A DNA stretch of 64,000 nt. It comes from Brachybacterium sp. YJGR34. Lineage in GTDB: Bacteria; Actinomycetota; Actinomycetes; Actinomycetales; Dermabacteraceae. Made by a program: the position numbers and the translations under genes. Shown here piece after piece: positions 26,059 to 35,282 of this stretch; position 1 is the first letter of the stretch, and every line of letters starts with the position of its first letter. Under the pieces are notes generated by a model. The model searched no databases. It saw only the letters and a program-made list of their open reading frames with translations, and was not told the origin of the DNA. The stretch is from NCBI RefSeq assembly GCF_003347015.1, contig NZ_PNFB01000004.1, positions 62,001 through 126,000 of the forward strand. The letters run 5' to 3'.

Positions 26059-26472
26059 TCAGTGCCCGGAGGCCCCCTCCATCGCGGCGACCTCCGGCAG
26101 GGAGCGCAGCACGCAGAAGGGGTTACCCTCGGGGTCGGCCATGACCAGCCAGCCGGATCCGGGCCCGTAGCGGCCGCGGTGGTCGTCCAGCGCCACGGCG
26201 CCGTGCTCGAGGAGCCAGGCGATCTCCTCGTCGCGCGTGCGCTCGCGCGGGCGGACATCGAGGTGGATCCGCTTGGCGGGCAGCTCCTCGTCCGGGACCT
26301 CCTGGAACAGCAGGGTGTGGCCGGACGCGGGATCGCGGATCATGCAGGCCGCGTGGCCGGGGAGGTTCGGATCCTGCGGATCCATCGCGTAGTCCAGCGC
26401 CACCCGCCACCACTCGCTGAGGGCGTAGGCGTCGTGGCAGTCGATTGTGGTGTGGGAGTGGAACACGCTCAT
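26059..26472 (-). CDS. VOC/glyoxalase-superfamily protein
   Basis: A 137-residue single-domain protein with betaalphabetabetabeta repeats ('DAYALSEWWRVALDYA', 'LLFQEVPDEELPAKRIHLDVRPRE', 'GSGWLVMADPEGNPFCVLR'), typical of the vicinal-oxygen-chelate (glyoxalase-like) superfamily found singly in many actinobacteria. Members include dioxygenases, resistance proteins and isomerases, so the activity remains open. AACACT ends 6 nt before ATG 26472, favouring this start and a leaderless transcript. It is divergent from the hypothetical gene at 26618. Confidence 0.85.
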   Translation of the reverse strand: MSVFHSHTTIDCHDAYALSEWWRVALDYAMDPQDPNLPGHAACMIRDPASGHTLLFQEVPDEELPAKRIHLDVRPRERTRDEEIAWLLEHGAVALDDHRGRYGPGSGWLVMADPEGNPFCVLRSLPEVAAMEGASGH

Positions 26473-26484
26473 CGCGCCAGTGTT

Positions 26485-26498
26485 CGGTCCCGGGACCG
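26485..26498. promoter_or_regulatory. Palindrome CGGTCCCGGGACCG in a divergent promoter region
   Basis: A perfect 14-bp palindrome 12 nt upstream of the start of the leaderless VOC gene, abutting its -10 box. It is a candidate repressor site; no regulator is adjacent. Confidence 0.4.
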
Positions 26499-26617
26499 GG
26501 AGGGTCAAGGGCGTCGTCGGGTCCGACCTGCGGCCTCCGCCGATCGGCCGAGGCGACCTCGGCGAGAGGGGCCGAACGGCGGATGTGGGAGCCCGGGTCC
26601 GCTGGGACGATGGATCC

Positions 26618-27649
26618 ATGCCCGACAGACCCGCCCCCGACGCCGAGGAGAGCACCGTCGGCGCGCAGCGGCCCACGCGCTTCGCGGCCGACGTCGTCTA
26701 TCGCGGTCGCGCGGAGGACCACGACTATCTGGTCCGCGTCCGCCACCGCCTGCTGGACACCTCCTTTACCGTCGTCCTCGACGGCGTCGAGCACGACCCG
26801 AAGGGCGAGGAGGGCGAGCACGAGGCCCCGCCCGCCGACGGGCTGCGGTTCCGTCTCGAGGAGAGCTTCACCGGGCTGCGCTGCACCGTACGCCGGCCGG
26901 ACGAGGACGGGGAGCTCACCGATGCCGAGGTCCTCGTGGTCCACACCGCCGGCCTGGGCGGGGCGGGAGAGGTGGACGTCCGTCACGGCCTCGAGCGCAC
27001 GCCCCTGGCTCCGGAGGAGGGGTCCCCGTCGGCCGCCCGCGATGCGCGCCGTCTCGCCCACCCCGTCCGGTCCGCGCTGTTGGCCGCGCTCGCGAGGGCC
27101 GCCGGCTTCCTGCTGCCGCTGCTGGGACTCTCGGCGCTGCTGGGCGGTCTGCTCGATCCGGTCCGGGCATGGATCTCCGCGCGCCTGAGCCCGATCCTCG
27201 AGGCGATCGGGCGGGTCGTCGATCCAGTCCGGCAGTGGGTCGCCGAGCTGCTGAGGCCGCTGCGTGACCTGCGCGATGCCGTTCTCGCGCCGGTCTTCGA
27301 GGTGCTCGAGGCGCTCCTGCAGCCCGTGGTCTCGGTGTGGGATCGCTTCTGGGAGCTGGTGCGCGGCCTGCTGCCGGACCTGGCGGTGAGCGTGCCGGAC
27401 TGGCTGTTCGAGGTGCTGGTGCCCGCGGTCGTGGTCGCGGTGGTGTTCGTGGCGACCTTCCGTCGGCTGCGACGTCGCGCACGGAGGCTCGACGCGGCAC
27501 GGCAGGCCGGGGCGAGTGCCGGCGCGTCGGACGACGATGCGGGACGGGCCAGGACTCGCGCCGCGAGTGCCGCAGGGACCGGAGGTCAGGAAGGCCTGGG
27601 GGAGGCGGAGGGGCCCTCGCTGCCCCCCTCGTCCTCCGGGCCGTCCTGA
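26618..27649 (+). CDS. Hypothetical protein with one C-terminal membrane anchor
   Basis: A 343-residue protein I cannot name. Residues ~1-150 are soluble, acidic and beta-rich ('VVYRGRAEDHDYLVRVRHRLLDTSFTVVLDG'). Residues ~155-265 contain hydrophobic and amphipathic helices ('LLPLLGLSALLGGLLDPVRAW', then 'VEVLEALLQPVVSVWDRFW'-like segments). A clear transmembrane helix near 275-292 ('VLVPAVVVAVVFVATF') is followed by Arg clusters and a disordered Ala/Gly/Ser tail. GACGAT ends 6 nt before ATG 26618, suggesting a leaderless start. Its last 64 bp overlap the convergent membrane-protein gene. Confidence 0.75.
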   Translation: MPDRPAPDAEESTVGAQRPTRFAADVVYRGRAEDHDYLVRVRHRLLDTSFTVVLDGVEHDPKGEEGEHEAPPADGLRFRLEESFTGLRCTVRRPDEDGELTDAEVLVVHTAGLGGAGEVDVRHGLERTPLAPEEGSPSAARDARRLAHPVRSALLAALARAAGFLLPLLGLSALLGGLLDPVRAWISARLSPILEAIGRVVDPVRQWVAELLRPLRDLRDAVLAPVFEVLEALLQPVVSVWDRFWELVRGLLPDLAVSVPDWLFEVLVPAVVVAVVFVATFRRLRRRARRLDAARQAGASAGASDDDAGRARTRAASAAGTGGQEGLGEAEGPSLPPSSSGPS

Positions 27650-29016
27650 GGACGGGGGTCATGAGGGCCCGGGATGAGCGACTGGGTGCCGCTCTCGGCC
27701 CGGCGGGCATGGTCGACGCGCTGGGTGCGCCAGACGAACGCGGTCAGCAGGGCGACCACCAGCAGCACGGCCATCGCCCACCAGCGTCGAGCATCGCCGG
27801 GGTCGGACGTCGCCATCAGCGCGGCGAAGACGAAGGTCCCCACGAGAAGCGCGGACAGGGCCCGCACTGATGCGATGTTCGCGCGGCGATACGCCGGCTC
27901 GGTGCTCAAGTCGTTCGCGCCGAACAGGAGACCGGGCCGGAAGAGCGCGATCGACGGCATCACGATGAAGACGCTGATGAAGAGCCCGCCCAGCATGCCT
28001 GCTGCCGTCGCGACCAGGGCACCGAACGCCGCCCCGACCGGCGCCGGAGCGCCCGGCCGCGCAAGACTGTTCTCCCCGAGCACGGCCGCCGTGTGCTCCG
28101 CGAAACCGGTCCACACCGGCGGCAGCAGCCCCACCAGCAGGGTCGGGACAGCACACAGAGCCGCGACCACGGGCGGCACGGTGACGCTGCGATAGATCGT
28201 GGCCATGACGTTCCCGAGCTCTTCGTCCCGCCGCCACAGGGAGGCCAGCTGCGCCCAGAGCATCGCCGGGACCGGAGCGAACACCGCCACCTCGGTCAGG
28301 GTCTCGGTGAGCTCGGGAGCGGGGCGAGCCAGAGCGACGACGAGGACGCACACCAGCGACGTCGTCGCCCCGAGGACCATGAGCACCCGGGAGACCGGGG
28401 GGAGGTTGCGGCGTAGGAAACCGTCGGAGGCGCTGGTGACGGTCCGTGGTGGCGCGGGATCCTTGTCCCGGCCGGTGCCTGGATCGACGAACTGCTCGGC
28501 GGCCTCGAGAGCTCGGTCCCGCCCTCCTGTGAGACCTCGGCGGACGGCGTGTGTCCGCAGAATCATGAGCGCGGCCGTCAGCGCGAGGATCGCGAGCGTC
28601 GCGAGGGAGAGCCCTACGGCCAGCAAGTACGCCAGGTCGAACGCCAGAGGCACGCCGTGTCGGGTACCGCTGCGCACGCGGGGCAGGGCACTGCCGCGGA
28701 TGCCGTAGTTCCCGGCGATCGTCGGGACGAACCACAGCGCGGCACCCGCTCCACCCAGCAGGATCACCAGCGGAAGTGCATCGAAGGGACGCGTGGCGCG
28801 GGTGGCCCGGAGCCAGCTGAGACCGCGCCCCAGTGCGGCCGCGAGCAGCACGAGCTCGAGCGCTGACATGCCGAGGAACAGCAGCGGGTCCCGGCGCTGG
28901 ACGAGGAAGGCGACGGCGAGCATCCCGGCCAGGGAGAGAACAGTCAGGCCGAGCGTCGCCAGAACTCGCGGCATCGTCGTGCGCGGCGGACGTTCGCGGG
29001 CCGGGATCCTCGTCAT
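27586..29016 (-). CDS. Hypothetical multispanning membrane protein
   Basis: A 476-residue protein with roughly ten hydrophobic helices, for example 'LATLGLTVLSLAGMLAVAFLV' near the N-terminus and paired helices at 330-380 and 395-440. A charged cytosolic loop near residues 165-205 and a disordered C-terminus rich in Ser/Pro/Glu are visible. No family signature is recognised. ATG 29016 is chosen; ATG 29034 would add six residues, and neither has a good ribosome-binding site. The 3' end overlaps the convergent gene at 26618-27649 by 64 bp. No regulator or enzyme nearby hints at its role. Confidence 0.75.
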   Translation of the reverse strand: MTRIPARERPPRTTMPRVLATLGLTVLSLAGMLAVAFLVQRRDPLLFLGMSALELVLLAAALGRGLSWLRATRATRPFDALPLVILLGGAGAALWFVPTIAGNYGIRGSALPRVRSGTRHGVPLAFDLAYLLAVGLSLATLAILALTAALMILRTHAVRRGLTGGRDRALEAAEQFVDPGTGRDKDPAPPRTVTSASDGFLRRNLPPVSRVLMVLGATTSLVCVLVVALARPAPELTETLTEVAVFAPVPAMLWAQLASLWRRDEELGNVMATIYRSVTVPPVVAALCAVPTLLVGLLPPVWTGFAEHTAAVLGENSLARPGAPAPVGAAFGALVATAAGMLGGLFISVFIVMPSIALFRPGLLFGANDLSTEPAYRRANIASVRALSALLVGTFVFAALMATSDPGDARRWWAMAVLLVVALLTAFVWRTQRVDHARRAESGTQSLIPGPHDPRPQDGPEDEGGSEGPSASPRPS

Positions 29017-29121
29017 GGAGGCACATGTTGCCATGGGACAGGCCTGCACCGACTGCTCCTCCCCAGGGCCGCTCGCTCCACAGCGGTGGGGCATGTCGGC
29101 GCCCTCGACTAGCCTGTCGGG

Positions 29122-32100
29122 GTGGCCACCGCTCTGTACCGTCGATACCGTCCCGAGTCCTTCGCCGAGGTGATCGGCCAGGACCACGTCACCACGCCTC
29201 TGCGGCGCGCGCTGCGGGCGGGTCGGGTGGGCCATGCCTATCTGTTCTCGGGGCCGCGCGGCTGCGGGAAGACCACCTCCGCGCGGATCCTCGCGCGCTG
29301 CCTGAACTGCGCCGAGGGGCCGACGGACTCCCCGTGCGGCCAGTGCGACTCCTGTCGCGACCTGGCGCGCGGCGGCTCCGGCAGCCTCGACGTGGTGGAG
29401 ATCGACGCCGCGAGCCACGGCGGCGTGGACGATGCCCGCGAGCTGCGCGAGCGCGCCTCCTTCGCCCCGGTCCGCGACCGCTTCAAGGTGTTCATCATCG
29501 ATGAGGCCCACATGGTCACCTCCGCGGGCTTCAACGCGCTGCTGAAGCTGGTCGAGGAGCCGCCGGATCATGTGAAGTTCGTCTTCGCGACCACCGAACC
29601 GGACAAGGTGATCGGCACCATCCGCTCGCGCACCCACCACTACCCCTTCCGGCTGATCCCCCCGCAGGTGCTGGGCCCCTATCTCGAGGAGGTCTGCGCG
29701 GCGGAGGGCGTGCAGGTGGGCGAGGGCGTCATGCCCCTGGTGGTGCGCGCCGGCGGCGGGTCCGCCCGCGACTCGATGTCGGTGCTGGACCAGCTGATGG
29801 CCGGGGCGGGCGAGGTGGGACTCGACTTCCCGACCGCGATCGCGCTGCTGGGCTTCACCGACACCGCCCTGCTGGACACCGCGATCACCGCGGTCGCCGA
29901 GCGCGACGCCGCCGCGCTGTACGGCGCGGTCGAGCACGTGCTGGCCACCGGCCATGAGCCGCGCCGCTTCGTCGAGGACCTGCTGGAGCGGATGCGCGAC
30001 CTCATCGTGCTCGCCGCCGTCCCCGAGCGCGGGGAGGACCTGCTGCCGCAGATCCCGGCCGACGAGCTCGAGCGCATGCGCGGCCAGGCCGCGCTGTTCG
30101 CCCCGGCCGATCTCTCGCAGTGCGGCGACCTCGTCCACGAGACGCTGGCGACGATGAGCGGGGCGACCTCCCCGCGCCTCCACCTCGAGCTGCTCGCCGC
30201 GCGCCTGGTGCTGCGGGACGAGCGGGCCGCGCTCGCCGGCGGCGCCGAGGCCCCCGCAGCCGGCCGCCCCGCGGCGGCGCCCGCCGCACAGGCACCGGCG
30301 CGGCCGGCCTCCGAGCAGGGTGCCCCGAACGTCTCGGGAGCCCGGGAGGAGGCGCGCCGCATCGCCCAGGAGAAGGTCGAGGCGGCCCGTCAGGCCCGTG
30401 GCGGTCGCTCACCGGCGCCGAGCCCGAACACCGCTCCGCCGGGACAGCAGGGGGCGCCGGGCTCCGCACCCCCGGAGTGCCGGACGGCGTCGGTGGCCGA
30501 TCAGCAGTCCGCGCCCGCAGCGGCCCCGCAGGGCGCTCCCGCCGCGGCGCAGCAGGACCCTCGGGACGGGCAGAGCCCCGCCGCCTGGCCCGCTCCGTCG
30601 CAGGAGGTGCCCGCGGCGCCGTCGCAGGGGGCGCCTGCCCCGTCCCAGGGTTCTCCTGGTCCGTCGCAGGGCGAGCCCGCGGCCCCGGAACGGGTGCAGG
30701 ACGGCCCGGCCGGGTCGCAGCCCGCGGACGCCGAGCGTGCGGCCGCGGTCGCACCGTCGGCTCCCTCATCGCCGCCTGCGGCCCCACCGGCCGACGCCCC
30801 CCGGCCCGATGTCCCGCAGGCCGCCCCGCCCACGGCGGCCCCCGCGACCGCCGCGAGCGGCGGACTTCATCCCGACGAGGTGCGCGGCCACTGGTCGGCG
30901 ATCCTCGACGAGCTCCGCGAGATCCGCCGGCCCAGCCACGCCCTGATCGCCCAGAACGGTCATGTCCACGGCGCCCAGGGATCGACCCTGCTGCTCGGAT
31001 TCCACACCGAGGGTCTGCTCCGGGCCTTCGAGCGCGGCGGGCACGCCGAGAACGTCGCGGCCGCCGTGCGGCGCATCATGCACCGCGAGGTGACCGTCGA
31101 AGCCGTGGTCGGCGAGGACCCCGGTCCCGGTGGCGGACCGCAGGGTCCCGGCAGCGGACCGCAGGGTACCGGGGGAGGGGCACCGGGCTCCGCCGGCGGA
31201 CCTCAGGAGCCCGCCGGTGGTCCTCAGGGTCCCGGCGACGGTCCTCAGGGACCCGGCGGCGGGGTCCAGAGCCCTGGCGGAGGAATGCAGGGTCCCCGCT
31301 CCGCATCGCAGGAGCCCGTCGGGCCGGGCCCGGCGGCACCGCAGCAGTCCGCCCCGTCTGCAGAGGCCGCGCCGGCGCGCACCCCCGTGCCCTGGGGTGA
31401 CGCTGCCGGGGCACCTGCTCCCCGCGAGGACCCCGCCCCCCGCGAGGACCAGCCGGCGGCGAGCGCCCCGACCACCGCCGAGCCGGCGACCTCCCCGGGG
31501 CAGCGGGCGTCCGAGCGGGCCATGGCGGCCGCCGCCCGTGCCGCCCGCGCTCCCCGCGGGGGTGCCCCGGCCGAGCGGGTGGAGGACTTCCCGCCCGAGC
31601 CCGACGATCCCTACCCGCCGGACCCCGAGGACTCCTACGTCCCGCCCCAGGACCGCGTCCCGCAGGGTGGTGTGCCGATCCCGCCGCGTGCTGAGGCTCC
31701 CGCCGCGGCGCCGGTCCAGGATGCCCCGGCCGCCCCCGAGGGCCAGGGCGGCGCTCGGTGGTCCGACGCCCTCTCTGCTCCCGACGCCGCCTCCGACGTG
31801 GCCGTCGGCCCCGCGGCCGCCGGGCCGTCGGCGTCCGGCGCCGAGCCTCTCGAGGTCGACGACGAGGGCCGTGACAGCCTGCCGCCCGAGGAGCCGCGCA
31901 CCTTCGGGCAGAACGCGCTGAAGCGGGCGATCGCCGAGGGCCGCGTGGTCCGCTCCCGGCCCGCCGCGCCGGCCGGCCCGGAGCAGGACGCTCCGCCGCA
32001 GGCCGCGGCACCGGCCCATGCCGCTCCGGCGTCCGAGCCCGTCCCGTCCGAGGCCCCGGCCTCCGAGGCCCCGGCCCCCGCGGCGTCGGCACCCTCCGAC

Positions 32101-32487
32101 GGGACCGCGCCCGGGACGGCCCCCTCGGCGTCCGAGCGCGCCGCGGCCTCCTGGGGATCGGCCGCCTCGATCACGAGCGGCGGCGGGGCCTCTGCGGCCA
32201 CAGCCTCCTCGGCCCCCGCGCCGTCGTCGGTCGAGGGGGACGGCCCGGCCCCGCGCAGCGGAGCGGCCATGGTGCGCGAGGCCGCGCAGGCCTCCCGCGC
32301 CGCCGGCCTGCGCGGACGGGGGACGGCGGCCTCGGAGGTGATGGCCCCCGGCACGGACCTCGACCCCACCGGCGGCGCCACCCGCGACGACGAGGATGCG
32401 GTGGTCGCCAACCGCAACGGTCGGGAGGTCGTCGAGAAGCTGCTGGGCGGGAAGGTCCTCGAGGTCATCGACGAGACCCATCGCTGA
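29122..32487 (+). CDS. dnaX: DNA polymerase III subunits gamma and tau
   Basis: The 1121-residue clamp-loader ATPase has its AAA+ module at residues 1-~240: Walker A GPRGCGKT (44-51), a zinc finger with Cys63, Cys72, Cys75 and Cys78, Walker B DEAH (127-130) and sensor 2 'SARDSMSVLDQ'. Clamp-loader domain III follows to ~370. A recognisable tau segment ('VRGHWSAILDELREIRRPSHALIAQNG') lies at ~590-670. The rest is very long Ala/Pro/Gly-rich linker, including GPQGPG-type repeats (bases ~31128-31294). It is longer than most actinobacterial DnaX proteins. The start is a GTG 6 nt after TAGCCT (29110-29115), so leaderless. Confidence 0.96.
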   Translation: MATALYRRYRPESFAEVIGQDHVTTPLRRALRAGRVGHAYLFSGPRGCGKTTSARILARCLNCAEGPTDSPCGQCDSCRDLARGGSGSLDVVEIDAASHGGVDDARELRERASFAPVRDRFKVFIIDEAHMVTSAGFNALLKLVEEPPDHVKFVFATTEPDKVIGTIRSRTHHYPFRLIPPQVLGPYLEEVCAAEGVQVGEGVMPLVVRAGGGSARDSMSVLDQLMAGAGEVGLDFPTAIALLGFTDTALLDTAITAVAERDAAALYGAVEHVLATGHEPRRFVEDLLERMRDLIVLAAVPERGEDLLPQIPADELERMRGQAALFAPADLSQCGDLVHETLATMSGATSPRLHLELLAARLVLRDERAALAGGAEAPAAGRPAAAPAAQAPARPASEQGAPNVSGAREEARRIAQEKVEAARQARGGRSPAPSPNTAPPGQQGAPGSAPPECRTASVADQQSAPAAAPQGAPAAAQQDPRDGQSPAAWPAPSQEVPAAPSQGAPAPSQGSPGPSQGEPAAPERVQDGPAGSQPADAERAAAVAPSAPSSPPAAPPADAPRPDVPQAAPPTAAPATAASGGLHPDEVRGHWSAILDELREIRRPSHALIAQNGHVHGAQGSTLLLGFHTEGLLRAFERGGHAENVAAAVRRIMHREVTVEAVVGEDPGPGGGPQGPGSGPQGTGGGAPGSAGGPQEPAGGPQGPGDGPQGPGGGVQSPGGGMQGPRSASQEPVGPGPAAPQQSAPSAEAAPARTPVPWGDAAGAPAPREDPAPREDQPAASAPTTAEPATSPGQRASERAMAAAARAARAPRGGAPAERVEDFPPEPDDPYPPDPEDSYVPPQDRVPQGGVPIPPRAEAPAAAPVQDAPAAPEGQGGARWSDALSAPDAASDVAVGPAAAGPSASGAEPLEVDDEGRDSLPPEEPRTFGQNALKRAIAEGRVVRSRPAAPAGPEQDAPPQAAAPAHAAPASEPVPSEAPASEAPAPAASAPSDGTAPGTAPSASERAAASWGSAASITSGGGASAATASSAPAPSSVEGDGPAPRSGAAMVREAAQASRAAGLRGRGTAASEVMAPGTDLDPTGGATRDDEDAVVANRNGREVVEKLLGGKVLEVIDETHR

Positions 32488-32538
32488 TCCCGCGCGGCCG
32501 CGGTGAGGTTCCGCCGGGTGCGGATCCTCGCTCGTGCC

Positions 32539-33063
32539 TCAGCGGGGCTCGAGCAGGCTGAACAGGTCCGTGCGCACGGTCGCCGGATTGACGTCCGGCG
32601 CGGGCGGGGTCACGTAGAACTCCCAGAAGGGGTAGGTCATCTGCTCCGCCGACTCGCCGATCTCCTCGGTGAACGACCCCCAGCTCTCGGCGAGCCCGCC
32701 GTACCCGCCCACGTGGCTCACCCAGGCCACCCGGCCGCCCGGCAGCATCGAGCCGGTCACGTCGTACCCGCTGGGGAGCGTGAGCGTCGAGGTCAGCGGC
32801 GCATCCACCGGGAAGCCCACCTCGACGTCCGCGGTGGAGACCGGGGCGCGGTGATGCAGGGCGAAGGCCGGTCCGATCGGGCGGATCCCCAGCTCGTCCA
32901 GCGCGGCGGCGAGATGCGAGAAGGTGCCGTCCATCAGCGAGGGCATCTCGTACATCGGGAAGTCGCGCTGGATGACCACCGCGGTGGGCACCTCAGGTGC
33001 CGTGGTCACGCGGCAGGAGGTGGCGGGCTCGGCGGCACCGTACGGCGGAGGCATCGACGACAT
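32539..33063 (-). CDS. GyrI-like / AraC effector-binding domain protein
   Basis: A 174-residue stand-alone effector-binding (GyrI-like, SOUL/BRD) domain: 'EVPTAVVIQRDFPMYEMPSLMDGTFSHLAAALDELGIRPIGPAFALHH', then 'VDVEVGFPVD'-like and 'RVAWVSHVGGYGGLAESWGSFTEEI'. Such domains bind amphipathic small molecules and may scavenge or sense drugs. There is no DNA-binding domain, so it is not a regulator by itself. It is convergent with dnaX and on the same strand as the downstream GyrI-independent GH125 gene, 99 bp away. Confidence 0.85.
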   Translation of the reverse strand: MSSMPPPYGAAEPATSCRVTTAPEVPTAVVIQRDFPMYEMPSLMDGTFSHLAAALDELGIRPIGPAFALHHRAPVSTADVEVGFPVDAPLTSTLTLPSGYDVTGSMLPGGRVAWVSHVGGYGGLAESWGSFTEEIGESAEQMTYPFWEFYVTPPAPDVNPATVRTDLFSLLEPR

Positions 33064-33162
33064 CGGCGGATCCTGTTCGCACTCGAGAAGGGGTCGTGCC
33101 GGGTCGCAGCGGCCCGTGCACGACGGTACTCCGACTCGCTGAGTCCTGCCCAGCGCGGCGCC

Positions 33163-34503
33163 TCAGGCCTCCCGGTGGGAGCGGCTCACCCCGGCGACGT
33201 CCAGGGCCAGCTCGCAGAACATGGAGTTCGACCAGGAGAACCACTCGCGGGTGAAGATCTCCGGATCGTCGATGTGAACACCCTCGTGCATCATCCCGGT
33301 GCCGCCGTCCGTGCGGATCAGCTGCTCGAGGATGCGCAGCTGCTCCGGGCGCTCCGCCCCGGTGAGCCCCTCGACGCACTTCGCGATCGGCCACACGTGG
33401 TCCGTCGGCGTGTGCGGGGAGCCCACTCCCTCCAGGTGCCGGCCCGCGTAGAAGTAGGGGTTCGCGTGCGAGAGCACCGCGGCGCGGGTGGCGAGGTAGA
33501 GGGGGTCCTCGGCGTCGACGCAGTCCAGGTACGGCAGGGCCAGCAGGCTGGGCACGTTCGCGTCGTCGAGGAAGACGTGCTCGCCGCGGCCGTCGATCTC
33601 GTACGCCCAGATCCGCTCGCCGTGCGGGCCCTCGACCGTGCCGTGCTCCGTCAGCGCCGCCCGGATCTCGGTGGAGAGCCGGCGCGCCTCCGCGGCGTCC
33701 TCCGGCTCCTGCACGACCTCCTCGAGCAGCTCGGCCAGGCGCTCCAGAGCGAGCGCCAGGAAGTGGTTGCCGGGGATGTTGTAGCCCAGCTCGCAGGCAT
33801 CGTCGGAAGGACGGAAGCCCGCCCACACCAGGCCGTTCGGCGTGGTGAGGGAGCCACGCCCCTCGCGGCCCAGGGTGTCCTGGTCGCTCGCCCCGGGACG
33901 GCGGAAGCGGTAGGGCGAGCGCTCCTCGTGGTGCTGCTCGGCGGCGACGGTGCGCAGGATCTCCCGGGCGGCGGGCACGAAGCGGTCGTCGGCCCAGGAG
34001 GTGTCCCCGGTGGCCTTCCAGACCCGCCAGGCCAGGTCCGGGCCGTAGGACAGGGAGTCCAGCTCGAACTTCCGCTCCCAGGCCCAGGGGTTCTCGCGGT
34101 CGGTCTCGTCGGACTCCCAGTGCGAGGAGGAGGGGGAGCGGTTGAAGGCGTTGGCGTACGGGTCGATGACGATGTACTGCCAGTGGCGGCGCAGCAGCCC
34201 GCTCAGCAGGGCGACCAGCTGCCCGCGGTCCTCCGGCGCGCCGACGCCCGCGACGACCAGGCGCAGCAGCGGGGTCAGCTGCGCCGCGGAGTCGCGCAGC
34301 CACATCGCCGGGATGTCGCCGGTGATCACGAAGGTGGTCCCGTCCTCCTCGACGCTGACGGTGGTCTCCGCAGTGTTGCGCAGGTAGCTGATCACGCGCC
34401 GCGCGATCTCCTCCGCCAGGGCGGGCTCCGCGGCAGCGGTGGCGAGGCCGTCGAGGAGGCGCTCGTGGACGTCGTCGAGCAGGGCGCCGGGAAGCTGGAC
34501 CAT
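33163..34503 (-). CDS. Glycoside hydrolase family 125 exo-alpha-1,6-mannosidase
   Basis: A 446-residue (alpha/alpha)6-barrel protein of GH125, formerly DUF1237. Recognisable blocks are '[22 protein letters not shown]', '[34 protein letters not shown]', '[31 protein letters not shown]' and the C-terminal '[33 protein letters not shown]'. These metal-independent inverting enzymes trim alpha-1,6-mannose from mannan or N-glycan fragments. No signal peptide is seen, so imported oligosaccharides are the likely substrate. AGGAGAA precedes ATG 34503. It is not next to a mannan operon here. Confidence 0.93.
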   Translation of the reverse strand: MVQLPGALLDDVHERLLDGLATAAAEPALAEEIARRVISYLRNTAETTVSVEEDGTTFVITGDIPAMWLRDSAAQLTPLLRLVVAGVGAPEDRGQLVALLSGLLRRHWQYIVIDPYANAFNRSPSSSHWESDETDRENPWAWERKFELDSLSYGPDLAWRVWKATGDTSWADDRFVPAAREILRTVAAEQHHEERSPYRFRRPGASDQDTLGREGRGSLTTPNGLVWAGFRPSDDACELGYNIPGNHFLALALERLAELLEEVVQEPEDAAEARRLSTEIRAALTEHGTVEGPHGERIWAYEIDGRGEHVFLDDANVPSLLALPYLDCVDAEDPLYLATRAAVLSHANPYFYAGRHLEGVGSPHTPTDHVWPIAKCVEGLTGAERPEQLRILEQLIRTDGGTGMMHEGVHIDDPEIFTREWFSWSNSMFCELALDVAGVSRSHREA

Positions 34504-34675
34504 CGTTCTCCTGGGTGAGGGGACGTGCGTGGCGCCCCAGCGTAGCCGGGAGAGCCAGCGGGGATGGAGCGTTTCAGGTGCTGGGCGCCCCGCGGCCAGG
34601 GGACCGGGGGCGGTTGGCTCACAGCGGCGGGCGGTCAGGAGGCGCCTGTCGGGGCGGGGAACTAGAGTCGAGGAC

Positions 34676-35269
34676 GTGTACGAAGGCATCGTCCAGGACC
34701 TCATCGACGAGCTCGGCAGGCTGCCGGGCATCGGCCCCAAGTCGGCGCAGCGGATCGCATTCCATCTGCTGGACGCCGACGACGCCGCCGTGCGCCGGCT
34801 CGCCGAGGTCCTGATCCAGGTCAAGGACACGGTGCGCTTCTGCGAGGAGTGCGGCAACGTCTCCGCCGAGGAACGCTGCGGGATCTGCTCCGACCCGCGC
34901 CGCAGCGACGAGATCATCTGCGTGGTCGAGGAGTCCAAGGACATCGTCGCGATCGAGAAGATCCGCGAGTTCCGCGGCCGCTACCACGTGCTCGGCGGCG
35001 CGATCGATCCGATCGGCGGCGTGGGCCCCAACGACCTTCGGATCACGCAGCTGATGAGCCGCCTGGGCTCGGGGGAGACCCAGGAGGTCATCCTGGCGCT
35101 CGACCCGAACATCGAGGGTGAGGCCACCTCCGCGTACCTCTCGCGTCTGCTGGGCCCGCTCGAGCTGACCGTCACCCGCCTCGCCTCCGGGCTCCCGGTG
35201 GGCGGCGACCTCGACTACGCCGACGAGCTGACACTGGGCCGCGCCTTCCTCGGCCGCCGCTCCCTGTGA
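34676..35269 (+). CDS. recR: Recombination mediator protein RecR
   Basis: The 197-residue protein has a helix-hairpin-helix ('[11 protein letters not shown]', 16-26), a four-Cys zinc finger (Cys56, Cys59, Cys68, Cys71) and a TOPRIM domain ('[15 protein letters not shown]' onward). With RecF/RecO it loads RecA at gaps. The start is the GTG that gives the classical [15 protein letters not shown]-terminus; it lies 7 nt after TAGAGT (34663-34668), so the transcript is probably leaderless. YbaB, often encoded between dnaX and recR, is missing here. The downstream membrane-protein gene follows after 13 bp and is probably co-transcribed. Confidence 0.96.
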   Translation: MYEGIVQDLIDELGRLPGIGPKSAQRIAFHLLDADDAAVRRLAEVLIQVKDTVRFCEECGNVSAEERCGICSDPRRSDEIICVVEESKDIVAIEKIREFRGRYHVLGGAIDPIGGVGPNDLRITQLMSRLGSGETQEVILALDPNIEGEATSAYLSRLLGPLELTVTRLASGLPVGGDLDYADELTLGRAFLGRRSL

Positions 35270-35282
35270 GGCGCAGGATCCG

